Origin: Paenalcaligenes sp052103955
GTDB taxonomy: Bacteria; Pseudomonadota; Gammaproteobacteria; Burkholderiales; Burkholderiaceae_B
Length of the DNA stretch: 64,000 bases
Direction: 5' to 3'
Assembly: GCA_052103955.1 (NCBI GenBank)
Contig: JBQELO010000002.1
Location: forward strand, 186,001 to 250,000
Position numbers and translations under genes: made by a program. Under the pieces are notes generated by a model. The model saw nothing but the letters and a program-made list of their open reading frames with translations, did no database searches and was not told the DNA's origin. Each line of letters starts with the position of its first letter. Positions within the stretch are counted from its first letter, which is position 1. This document shows positions 34,133 to 41,975 of this stretch, piece after piece.

Positions 34133-34603
34133 TTACTGAGCAGAATCACGTGTCTTCAAAGAGTCACGAATTTCACGCAGCAACACGATATCTTCTGGTG
34201 TAGGGGCTGCAACCTCTTCCACTTTCTCTTCGGCCATCAGCGTATTGCGCATACGGTTGACCATCTTCACCATCAAGAACACCACGAATGCCAACAGGAT
34301 GAAATTGATGAAAACCGTGAGGAAACTACCCCAGGACAGCAATACAGCCCCTGCTTCGTTCAAGGCTTCCAGCGTTTGTGGCCCTGTATAACCTTCTGGT
34401 GAACGTAGTACAATGAATTGATTAGAGAAGTCGACTTCGCCGCCCATCACGAAGCTGATGATGGGCATGAAGAGGTCTTTCACCAGTGAATCAATAATTT
34501 TGCCAAACGCGCCGCCAATAATTACACCGACGGCGAGGTCGATCATGTTGCCTTTTACCGCGAACTCCCTAAATTCTTTGATAAAACCACTGGTTTTGCT
34601 CAT
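34133..34603 (-). CDS. mscL: Large-conductance mechanosensitive channel
   Basis: Inner-membrane emergency osmotic valve, homopentamer, 156 aa. The N-terminal helix and TM1 (FIKEFREFAVKGNMIDLAVGVIIGGAFGKIIDSLVKDLFMPIIS) and TM2 (FLTVFINFILLAFVVFLMVKMVN) are conserved; the C-terminal bundle is charged. ATG 34603 has GAGAGG upstream and is chosen over an ATG six codons earlier. Transcribed against its neighbours; its promoter region is shared with petA. Confidence 0.96.
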   Translation of the reverse strand: MSKTSGFIKEFREFAVKGNMIDLAVGVIIGGAFGKIIDSLVKDLFMPIISFVMGGEVDFSNQFIVLRSPEGYTGPQTLEALNEAGAVLLSWGSFLTVFINFILLAFVVFLMVKMVNRMRNTLMAEEKVEEVAAPTPEDIVLLREIRDSLKTRDSAQ

Positions 34604-34733
34604 ATATACCTCTCTGATCAAGTCACTTGTGACGGGTAATGGCTATAATACCGGGTTGATATAACTTAACCCAGACCCAAAGTCCGTAAATTTTGTGGTA
34701 AGCCCCGAGGGGGGTAGGAATAAGGATACTAGA

Positions 34734-35375
34734 ATGAGTCAGATTACGACACAGCCCGATGAGAACGGGGTCGACGAGCAGAAGCCTGCCGATCCTTCGC
34801 GCCGTTTCTGGGTCACTACTGCCTGTGCGGTTGGAGGTGTCGCCGGGGTTGGCGCCGCCGTTCCGTTTGTCGGGTCATTCGCCCCGTCAGCCAAAGCACG
34901 CGCTGCAGGTGCTCCTGTCGAAGTAGATATCTCCACACTCGCTCCTGGCGAAATGCGCACTGTAGAGTGGCGCGGTAATCCAATCTGGATTATGTACCGC
35001 ACTCCTGAGCAACTCGCCGAGCTTAGCAAGCACGACAACCAGTTGGCTGATCCAGATTCCAACCGTCCTGGTTTCACCCCTGCTTACGCTAAAAACGAGT
35101 ACCGCTCACGCCGCCCCGAGATTTTTGTCTGTATCGGTATCTGTACCCATCTTGGATGCTCCCCAACACCTCGTCTGAATTCCGGTGCCCAGCCTGGCTT
35201 ACCCAGCGACTGGGATGGCGGTTTTCTGTGCCCCTGTCACGGTTCTACCTTTGATCTTGCCGGGCGCGTTTACATGAATAAACCTGCACCCGATAACCTG
35301 GAAATTCCTCCTTACGAGTTTTCTGCCGACGGCAACCGCATCATGATTGGTGTGGACGAAAACAATAAGGCATAA
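34734..35375 (+). CDS. petA: Ubiquinol-cytochrome c reductase Rieske iron-sulfur subunit
   Basis: [2Fe-2S] subunit of the cytochrome bc1 complex, 213 aa, anchored in the inner membrane with the cluster domain in the periplasm. It has a Tat-type N-terminus (SRRFWVTT, twin Arg at 23-24) followed by a hydrophobic anchor, and the cluster motifs CTHLGC and CPCHGS. Export therefore needs TatABC, encoded 3.5-5 kb upstream. ATG 34734 has AAGGA seven bases ahead; earlier in-frame starts lack a site. First gene of petABC. Confidence 0.96.
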   Translation: MSQITTQPDENGVDEQKPADPSRRFWVTTACAVGGVAGVGAAVPFVGSFAPSAKARAAGAPVEVDISTLAPGEMRTVEWRGNPIWIMYRTPEQLAELSKHDNQLADPDSNRPGFTPAYAKNEYRSRRPEIFVCIGICTHLGCSPTPRLNSGAQPGLPSDWDGGFLCPCHGSTFDLAGRVYMNKPAPDNLEIPPYEFSADGNRIMIGVDENNKA

Positions 35376-35411
35376 GACATACAAATTTTCAAAGATTAAA
35401 GGAGCCGTTTC

Positions 35412-36800
35412 ATGGCTGGTGAAAAAACCGTCGAAACGACAGGCCTCTTAGGATGGATTGATAGACGCTTCCCGCTGTCCTCCCTCTTTAAAGAGCATAT
35501 GTCGGAGTACTATGCGCCAAAGAACTTCAACTTCTGGTACTTCTTTGGCTCGCTAGCACTGTTAGTGCTGGTTATTCAAATCGTGACAGGTATCTTCCTG
35601 GTCATGAACTACAAGCCTGATGCTGCGTTGGCGTTCGCCTCGGTGGAATACATCATGCGCGAAGTGCCGGGCGGCTGGATTATCCGCTACATGCACTCTA
35701 CCGGTGCCTCCATGTTCTTCGTGGTGGTATATCTGCACATGCTGCGTGGCCTGATCTACGGTTCATACCGTAAGCCTCGCGAACTGGTGTGGATCTTCGG
35801 TGTGGCGCTGTTCCTCTGTTTGATGGCGGAAGCCTTCTTGGGTTACCTGCTACCGTGGGGCCAAATGTCCTACTGGGGCGCACAGGTAATCGTGAACTTG
35901 TTTGCCGCCATTCCATTCATTGGCCCTGAGCTGGCTATCTGGATTCGTGGTGACTACGTAGTATCTGATGCCACCCTGAACCGTTTCTTTGCGCTGCACG
36001 TGATTGCTATTCCTCTGGCCATTATTGGTCTGGTGGTCGCACACATCATTGCACTGCACGAAGTAGGTTCTAACAACCCAGACGGCGTAGAAATCAAAGA
36101 AGGCCCCAAAGATGCCAAAGGCAACCCTTTGGATGGCATTCCTTTCCACCCGTACTACTCCGTACACGATATCGTGGGCGTGGCAGGGTTCCTGATCGTA
36201 TTTGCGGCTATTTTGTTCTTCGCACCAGAAATGGGCGGGTACTTCTTGGAATACAACAACTTCATTCCAGCTGACCCAATGAAGACACCTCCGCACATTG
36301 CGCCGGTTTGGTACTTCACACCGTTCTATTCCATGCTGCGTGCAACCACTGCCGACTTCACATGGATTCTGGCGGGTTCTGCTGTGCTGGCTGCCGTGGT
36401 CTTGTTCTTCAAGAGCCGTCAACCAGGCATCCTGCGCTTGATTGCCCCAGTGATTCTGTTGGGTGTGGCCGTAGCACTGAAAGTTTTTGACGCGAAATTC
36501 TGGGGTGTGGTCTCCATGGGTGGCGCGGTAGTGATTCTGTTCTTCCTGCCTTGGCTGGATGCATCACCCGTGAAATCCATTCGTTACCGTCCTACCTGGC
36601 ACAAAGTCCTGTATGCGATTTTCTTCATCAACTTCGTCATACTGGGTTACCTAGGTACACAACCACCAAACGACCTGTTCAACCTGCTGAGCCAAATTGG
36701 CACCATCATCTATCTGGCATTTTTCTTCTTGATGCCAATATGGAGCCGACTGGGCACATTCAAGCAGGTACCGGATCGCGTGACTTTTCGCGCTCACTAG
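35412..36800 (+). CDS. petB: Cytochrome b of the bc1 complex
   Basis: Inner-membrane quinol-oxidising subunit, 462 aa, eight or more membrane helices. Conserved elements include GSLALLVLVIQIVTGIFLVMNYKPD, the heme-ligand helices with RYMHSTGAS and HVIAIPLAI, the MSYWGAQVI stretch of the Qo site and PPHIAPVWYFTPFYSML (PEWY equivalent appears as PVWY). AAGGAG stands before the ATG. Second gene of petABC. The PVWY in place of PEWY is typical of some betaproteobacteria. Confidence 0.95.
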   Translation: MAGEKTVETTGLLGWIDRRFPLSSLFKEHMSEYYAPKNFNFWYFFGSLALLVLVIQIVTGIFLVMNYKPDAALAFASVEYIMREVPGGWIIRYMHSTGASMFFVVVYLHMLRGLIYGSYRKPRELVWIFGVALFLCLMAEAFLGYLLPWGQMSYWGAQVIVNLFAAIPFIGPELAIWIRGDYVVSDATLNRFFALHVIAIPLAIIGLVVAHIIALHEVGSNNPDGVEIKEGPKDAKGNPLDGIPFHPYYSVHDIVGVAGFLIVFAAILFFAPEMGGYFLEYNNFIPADPMKTPPHIAPVWYFTPFYSMLRATTADFTWILAGSAVLAAVVLFFKSRQPGILRLIAPVILLGVAVALKVFDAKFWGVVSMGGAVVILFFLPWLDASPVKSIRYRPTWHKVLYAIFFINFVILGYLGTQPPNDLFNLLSQIGTIIYLAFFFLMPIWSRLGTFKQVPDRVTFRAH

Positions 36801-36819
36801 GACTCAACACGGATAGACC

Positions 36820-37674
36820 ATGATTAAGAAACTATTTGGAATCTTGGCGTTGTCCCTGTCTTGCTCGGTGGCGGTTGCCGCCGAAGCAGGCTACCCTTTG
36901 GAAAGCGCCCCTAATCGTATTACCGACATGCCTGCACTGCAAAACGGTGCAAAGCTGTTCGTTAACTACTGTTTGAACTGTCACAGTGCCAATTCTATGC
37001 GCTACAACAAGCTCACAGAAATTGGCCTGACAGATGAAGAAATCCGCAAAAACCTGCTGTTCACAGGTGACAAGGTTGGTGATCTAATGACCATCGCCAT
37101 GACTCCTGCTGACGGTAAACAATGGTTTGGTGCTACGCCTCCAGATCTGTCTGTTACAGCACGTGCCCTGTCTACTAACTTGGGCCCAAGTGGTACAGAC
37201 TACATCTACACGTACTTGCGCGCTTTCTATCGAGACGTTAACCGTCCTACAGGTTGGGATAACCTAGTGTTCCCAAGCGTAGGTATGCCGCACGCCTTGT
37301 GGCAACGTCAGGGTCATACCCAAGTAGAACGCACTACCGTTTCTGAAGTAGCAGGTAAAGATGGCAACCCACCTTCTTGGGTGCGCACTGTGACCAACTT
37401 TGACCAGTACGGTTTCTCTAGCAGCAAACAAGAAACACTAGCAGCTGACTACAAAGGCGGCGCCAGTGAATCTGTTAAATACACACCAGTGAATGCGTCG
37501 CAAGCCGCCGAATTCGCCAGTGACGTCGCTGACCTGAGCAACTTTATGCAATGGATGGCAGAACCTGTACAAAATACCCGCAAGAAAATTGGGTATGCTG
37601 TGATAGGCTTTTTGCTGATCTTCTTCTTTGTTGCCTGGCGTCTAAACAAAGCCTACTGGCGCGACATCAAATAA
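36820..37674 (+). CDS. petC: Cytochrome c1
   Basis: Heme-c subunit of the bc1 complex that passes electrons to soluble cytochrome c; 284 aa. A cleaved signal (AVAA) precedes the heme motif CLNCH (near residue 50). The distal Met ligand is likely in the SVGMPHALWQ region, and a C-terminal membrane anchor (VIGFLLIFFFVAWRLNKAYW) is present. 19 bp after petB. A perfect hairpin follows before sspA. Confidence 0.95.
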   Translation: MIKKLFGILALSLSCSVAVAAEAGYPLESAPNRITDMPALQNGAKLFVNYCLNCHSANSMRYNKLTEIGLTDEEIRKNLLFTGDKVGDLMTIAMTPADGKQWFGATPPDLSVTARALSTNLGPSGTDYIYTYLRAFYRDVNRPTGWDNLVFPSVGMPHALWQRQGHTQVERTTVSEVAGKDGNPPSWVRTVTNFDQYGFSSSKQETLAADYKGGASESVKYTPVNASQAAEFASDVADLSNFMQWMAEPVQNTRKKIGYAVIGFLLIFFFVAWRLNKAYWRDIK

Positions 37675-37683
37675 TGTCTTGTG

Positions 37684-37710
37684 ACCATGCTGCCAACATG
37701 GCAGCATGGT
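37684..37710 (+). other. Perfect hairpin between petC and sspA
   Basis: ACCATGCTGCC (37684-37694) pairs perfectly with GGCAGCATGGT (37700-37710) over AACAT. No T-run follows, so it is more likely an mRNA-stability or attenuation element than a full terminator. Confidence 0.6.
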
Positions 37711-37788
37711 AATGTTGCAAAGACGCCGGTATTATTATCAGAGCCTATGCTGGCTCTTGTTTTTATTTCTACGACTGGAATCCTCACT

Positions 37789-38400
37789 ATGATGGTACTC
37801 TACTCTGGAACTACATGCCCTTTCTCACAACGCTGCCGTTTTGTGTTGTTTGAGAAAGGCATGGATTTCGAGATTCGCGATATTGACTTGTATAACAAGC
37901 CCGAAGACATCGCCGTCATGAATCCATATGGCCAAGTACCTATTCTGGTTGAGCGCGATCTGGTTCTGTACGAATCCAACATCATCAACGAATACATTGA
38001 TGAGCGTTTCCCGCATCCACAGCTGATGCCTGCAGACCCAACCATGCGCGCCCGCACACGCCTATTCTTGTACAACTTTGAACGTGAACTGTTTACTTAC
38101 GTTTCCATCTTGGAAGACCGTAGACAAGCAGCTGACCCCAAAGCTCAAGACAAAGCCCGTGCGCAAATCCGCGATCACTTGGCGCAGTTGGCTCCTATCT
38201 TGACCAAAAACAAATACATGTTGGGCGAAGAGTTCTCCATGTTGGATGTGGCTATTGCTCCGTTGCTATGGCGCTTGGACCACTACGGTATTGAATTGCC
38301 TAAGAGCGCTGCTCCGGTACAGAAATACGCCGAGCGCGTGTTCTCCCGTCCAGCCTTTATCGAGGCTTTGACACCATCCGAAAAAGTCATGCGTCGCTAA
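37789..38400 (+). CDS. sspA: Stringent starvation protein A
   Basis: RNA-polymerase-associated glutathione-S-transferase-fold protein that alters transcription in stationary phase; 203 aa. MMVLYSGTTCPFSQRCRFVLFEKGMDFEIRDIDLYNKPED is the thioredoxin-like N-domain, and PYGQVPILVERDLVLYESNIINEYIDERFPHP follows. The helical C-domain includes MLDVAIAPLLWRLDHYGI. ATG 37789 matches the family start; the frame is open to 37681. Paired with sspB eight bases downstream. Confidence 0.95.
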   Translation: MMVLYSGTTCPFSQRCRFVLFEKGMDFEIRDIDLYNKPEDIAVMNPYGQVPILVERDLVLYESNIINEYIDERFPHPQLMPADPTMRARTRLFLYNFERELFTYVSILEDRRQAADPKAQDKARAQIRDHLAQLAPILTKNKYMLGEEFSMLDVAIAPLLWRLDHYGIELPKSAAPVQKYAERVFSRPAFIEALTPSEKVMRR

Positions 38401-38407
38401 TCACACC

Positions 38408-38848
38408 ATGCAAGAGACTTCTACCAAACCCTACATGCTTCGTGCTTTGCACGAATGGTGCACCGATAACGGCTACACACCGTACATAGTAGTTACTGTG
38501 GATGACAACACCGTTGTTCCCGCAGGCTATGCACAAGATGGCCAAATCACGCTGAACCTAGACTTACTCGCCACCAATCAACTCGTGATTGGTAACGACT
38601 ACATCGAGTTTCAAGCACGTTTTGGAGGTGTTGCCGAAGACCTATTTGTGCCTGTCGCAGCAGTAAGTGCCATTTATGCGCGCGAAACTGGTGCCGGTAT
38701 GGGGTTTGAGGTCTCTGAGTCCCCAGCCTATCCGGGGACAAGCAGCAAATCGGATTCAGCATCTTCTACTACATCGCAAGCACCTGCTGCTGAAACTGGC
38801 GAACAGAGCAAGGCCGACAAAGTCTCGCACCTGAAAATCGTCAAATAA
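38408..38848 (+). CDS. sspB: ClpXP protease specificity-enhancing factor SspB
   Basis: Adaptor that delivers ssrA-tagged peptides to ClpXP; 146 aa. The N-terminal Sm-like domain shows KPYMLRALHEWCTDNGYTPYI, then LNLDLLATNQLVIGNDYIEFQARFGGV. The middle is low-complexity (Ser/Ala/Thr-rich linker) and the tail KVSHLKIVK is the ClpX-binding peptide. Second gene of sspAB, with a strong terminator downstream. Confidence 0.95.
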   Translation: MQETSTKPYMLRALHEWCTDNGYTPYIVVTVDDNTVVPAGYAQDGQITLNLDLLATNQLVIGNDYIEFQARFGGVAEDLFVPVAAVSAIYARETGAGMGFEVSESPAYPGTSSKSDSASSTTSQAPAAETGEQSKADKVSHLKIVK

Positions 38849-38880
38849 CAGCGCAGCCTATAGCGGTGTGAAATGCTGTA

Positions 38881-38916
38881 AAAAAGCCTACCTGAATTTA
38901 TCAGGTAGGCTTTTTT
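38881..38916. terminator. Bidirectional terminator between sspB and cysW
   Basis: AAAAAGCCTACCTGA (38881-38895) pairs perfectly with TCAGGTAGGCTTTTT (38901-38915) over ATTTA. Long stem with A-run and T-run, so it works for both convergent transcripts. Confidence 0.93.
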
Positions 38917-38974
38917 AGTGCTGTGGATAAGGTAATTGCTGTTACTACACGCAGCACACTACCTGTGCATAACC

Positions 38975-39805
38975 TTAGTGTTGTGGTGCTGCTTTATTCT
39001 GCTGTAAACGCCACTCCAGCACGCTTTTCAAACCCACGGTCAAAATGGCCATACACGCTAACAAACCCGCTGCCGTAAAGGCTGCCGCCGTTTTGTAGTC
39101 GTTATTTAACTGCTCTACCAGCAACGACAGCGTTAAGGTTTGGTTCATCACCGTACCGGACACCACCGACACCGCACCAAACTCACCAATTGCACGAGCA
39201 TTGGTCAGCACTACACCATATACCAACCCCCAACGTATATTGGGCATAGTCACTTGCCAGAAAATCTGCCAACCCGAGGCACCTAAGCTTAGAGCAGCCT
39301 CTTCTTGCTCGCTACCCAAGGTTTGCATCACAGGGATCAAAATACGGGCCACATAAGGCACTGTCACAAAAATAGTCACCATCACGATGCCCGGCCACGC
39401 AAACATTAGCTGCACGTTATGCGCACCTAACCAGCGGCCCATCATGGTTTCTGCACCGTACACCACCAAGTAACACAAACCAGCTACCACGGGCGATACC
39501 GCATAGGGAATATCCACAAACAAGCTCAGCAGGCGCTTGCCTCTGAACTGGTAATGCGTCATACACCATGCCAACAAAATACCGAACACCATGTTCAGCG
39601 GCACGCTTAACAATGCCACGAAAATAGTTAGCCCAATGGCATGCTGCATGAAGTCTTCACTTAGGTTTTCAGCCAGCAGCGTCCAACCGCCCGCGATTAC
39701 CTGACTGAAAATTAGCGCCAAGGGGATGATAAGCATCACCACCACTACGGCCAAGCCTGCGCCTACTTGCAGCCACTGCCCAAAACTCTGCGGTTTCTTT
39801 CTCAT
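38975..39805 (-). CDS. cysW: Sulfate ABC transporter permease CysW
   Basis: Inner-membrane permease of the sulfate/thiosulfate importer, 276 aa, six membrane segments. The ATPase-docking loop EQEEAALSLGASGWQIFWQVTMPNIRWGLVYGVVLTNARAIGEFGAVSVVSG is characteristic. It overlaps cysT by 4 bp. No cysA ATPase follows; the operon ends at the shared terminator with sspB. Confidence 0.92.
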   Translation of the reverse strand: MRKKPQSFGQWLQVGAGLAVVVVMLIIPLALIFSQVIAGGWTLLAENLSEDFMQHAIGLTIFVALLSVPLNMVFGILLAWCMTHYQFRGKRLLSLFVDIPYAVSPVVAGLCYLVVYGAETMMGRWLGAHNVQLMFAWPGIVMVTIFVTVPYVARILIPVMQTLGSEQEEAALSLGASGWQIFWQVTMPNIRWGLVYGVVLTNARAIGEFGAVSVVSGTVMNQTLTLSLLVEQLNNDYKTAAAFTAAGLLACMAILTVGLKSVLEWRLQQNKAAPQH

Positions 39806-40698
39806 GATCGTTGCCGTTGCCAGCCCAATAAACGTCCCTGCACCACTTGCAGGACAAACAATAACAACAAGGAAGCCAGCAACACCACCGAGGCAATTGC
39901 CGCTGCGGCAGGGTAGTTGAACTCTTGTAAACGCACAAAAATCATCAAGGAGGTGACTTCTGTTTTAAAGGGTGCATTACCGGCAATCATAATTACTGCA
40001 CCAAACTCGCCCAAGCTGCGAATGAATGCTTGCGACGCACCGGTAACAATAGCGGGGATCAGCGGCGGCAAAATCACTTTCAGGAAAATCTGCCAACGTC
40101 TGGCGCCCAAGGTCTGCGCAACCTCTTCGTACTCTGAGCCCAGCTCTTCAATCACTGGCTGCACAATACGCACCACAAACGGTAAGCTGGTGAAGGTCAT
40201 GGCCACCAAAATACCGGGGTAAGCGTAGGAAATTTTGATGCCCATGGCCGCAAAATACTGGCCTAACCAACCGCCTGGCACAAACAGCGCAGCCAAGGTT
40301 AAACCGGCAACCGAGGTAGGCAATGCGAAGGGGATATCTACCAAGGCATCCATCATGCGGCGGCCCCAGAAGTTATACCGAGTTGTCACCCACGCAATCA
40401 AGAAACCAATAAACGTTGCAGCAACAGTGGAATAAAAAGCCGCGCTTGCTGTGACCTTATAACTCTGCACCACCCTAGGGTGCGAGATAGCACGCCAGTA
40501 CTGTGCCCACGTCATATCGCTCACGTAAATCAGCAGCGCTGACAGCGGCAACAACACCACAATGGACAAATAGAACAGGCTGAGTCCAAAGCTCAGCCCA
40601 AAACCCGGCAATATGGGTTTGCGTAAGAAAAACCACTGACGAACGGGGGAGGCCGTTACGGCCTTATCCCCCGATGCAGCGTTAGACAATGTTGTCAT
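39802..40698 (-). CDS. cysT: Sulfate ABC transporter permease CysT (CysU)
   Basis: Inner-membrane permease pairing with CysW, 298 aa, six membrane segments after a polar N-terminal extension. IEELGSEYEEVAQTLGARRWQIFLKVILPPLIPAIVTGASQAFIRSLGEFGAVIMIAGN is the conserved coupling loop. Transcribed between the binding-protein gene (12 bp upstream) and cysW. Confidence 0.92.
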   Translation of the reverse strand: MTTLSNAASGDKAVTASPVRQWFFLRKPILPGFGLSFGLSLFYLSIVVLLPLSALLIYVSDMTWAQYWRAISHPRVVQSYKVTASAAFYSTVAATFIGFLIAWVTTRYNFWGRRMMDALVDIPFALPTSVAGLTLAALFVPGGWLGQYFAAMGIKISYAYPGILVAMTFTSLPFVVRIVQPVIEELGSEYEEVAQTLGARRWQIFLKVILPPLIPAIVTGASQAFIRSLGEFGAVIMIAGNAPFKTEVTSLMIFVRLQEFNYPAAAAIASVVLLASLLLLFVLQVVQGRLLGWQRQRS

Positions 40699-40710
40699 AG
40701 CTAACTACTT

Positions 40711-41718
40711 TTACTGTGCCTGAATCTGATCCAATACGCCGTCAGTAGTGAAGTGCTTGGCTTGAATATCTTTCCAAGAACCCAGTACATCGGTTGGGTT
40801 CACCAGTTTGACATCGGCAAACTTGCCTGCGTTTTCTTTGGCGACTTCTTCGTTGGTAACACGGTAGTTAAAACCGGCTAGCAAACGTTGGATCTCGGGT
40901 GTGTATTGAAACTCTAAGTACTCGGTGGCGACATTACGTGTATTACGCTCATCTACCACTTTATCCACAACCGCTACCGGGAACTCAGCCAACACGCTGG
41001 TAGGTGGAACAACAATTTCAAACTCTTGGTCTTTGAACTCGTCACCGTTCACGATGTTCAGTTCTTCAGATTCAAAGGTCAACAGCACATCACCTTGGTC
41101 ATTCTGTGCAAACGCGACCGTCGCACCGCGACCACCGGTAGGGAAGTTTTCTACGTTGCCCAGCACTTTACCTACGAATTCGCGAATCTTTTCTTCGTCA
41201 CCACCAAACTGCTCGTGAGCATATAACCATGCACCTAAGTAGGTGTAACGAGCATTACCGGACGTTTTAGGGTTAGGAAACACCAGACCTACGTCTTCAC
41301 GGGCCAAATCATCCCAGTCTTTAATGTTTTTAGGGTTGCCCTTACGCACTAAGAAAGCGATGGTGCTGTAATAAGGCGAGCTGTTATTTGGCAAACGCTC
41401 CGCCCAATCAGCGGCCACGATGTTGCGATCCGCCAAGATATCAATGTCGGTCACTTGGTTAAACGTCACCACATCCACTTTTTTACCTTGGATGATGTCT
41501 TGTGCTTGGCGGGAAGTACCTGCAAACGATTGGTCGATTTTGATGTCTTCGCCGGTCTTTTGCTTCCAATATTCAACAAATTTCGGGTTAACTGCCGCAA
41601 ATGTTTCGCGCGCCACATCAAACGATGCGTTCAACAGACTTGTTTGGGCTACAGCAGCAGAGCTGGCAGCGGTAGCAACCAAGGCAAGAGCCCCAACAAT
41701 TTTCTTCAGATTCATCAT
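40711..41718 (-). CDS. Sulfate/thiosulfate-binding periplasmic protein
   Basis: Periplasmic receptor of the sulfate importer, 335 aa, signal peptide cleaved near AVAQ. The mature start LLNASFDVARETFAAVNPKF and the VTFNQVTDIDILADR block match the CysP/Sbp family, closer to CysP. The usual QSHGGSGKQA-type sulfate loop is QSFAGTSRQA here, with Phe in place of His. C-terminal NPTDVLGSWKDIQAKHF is typical. ATG 41718 is preferred over earlier starts because the signal peptide begins there. First gene of sbp-cysT-cysW. Confidence 0.9.
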   Translation of the reverse strand: MMNLKKIVGALALVATAASSAAVAQTSLLNASFDVARETFAAVNPKFVEYWKQKTGEDIKIDQSFAGTSRQAQDIIQGKKVDVVTFNQVTDIDILADRNIVAADWAERLPNNSSPYYSTIAFLVRKGNPKNIKDWDDLAREDVGLVFPNPKTSGNARYTYLGAWLYAHEQFGGDEEKIREFVGKVLGNVENFPTGGRGATVAFAQNDQGDVLLTFESEELNIVNGDEFKDQEFEIVVPPTSVLAEFPVAVVDKVVDERNTRNVATEYLEFQYTPEIQRLLAGFNYRVTNEEVAKENAGKFADVKLVNPTDVLGSWKDIQAKHFTTDGVLDQIQAQ

Positions 41719-41894
41719 AAACCCCGCAATATATTTGAGTGACTGCAACGGCAAAAACCGTTTATCCATGCAGTGCATTATGCAGAGTCTCCATATAAAT
41801 ACGAACGATAATGTACTTATGCGCTTATTACTTTAAGAAATAACAAAGCACTTGAATCCAGAAAAATCCGCAGTTCCTGTTAAAACTTCCTGAC

Positions 41895-41932
41895 AATCAT
41901 TACATATGCTAATAATTCGCATAAGAATGATT
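41895..41932. promoter_or_regulatory. Compound inverted repeat between the sulfate importer and betT
   Basis: Two nested dyads share nearly the same centre: AATCATT (41895-41901)/AATGATT (41926-41932) and TATGC (41905-41909)/GCATA (41919-41923). It lies 44 bp before the betT start, a position suited to an operator. The AT-rich core also loosely resembles a Fur box. Regulator unknown. Confidence 0.45.
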
Positions 41933-41975
41933 TCTGGTAAACTGATAGCCTTCAAAATAAACGATGTAAAGGTCT

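Noticed and set aside
35850..36422. 190-codon - strand frame inside petB
   Set aside because: Antisense to the conserved cytochrome b and rich in His/Cys/Asn as expected from a reversed membrane protein; no start signals.
41895..41932. Call of a definite Fur box upstream of betT
   Set aside because: The AT-rich core resembles one only loosely, and neither neighbour is an iron gene; kept as a compound dyad of unknown regulator.
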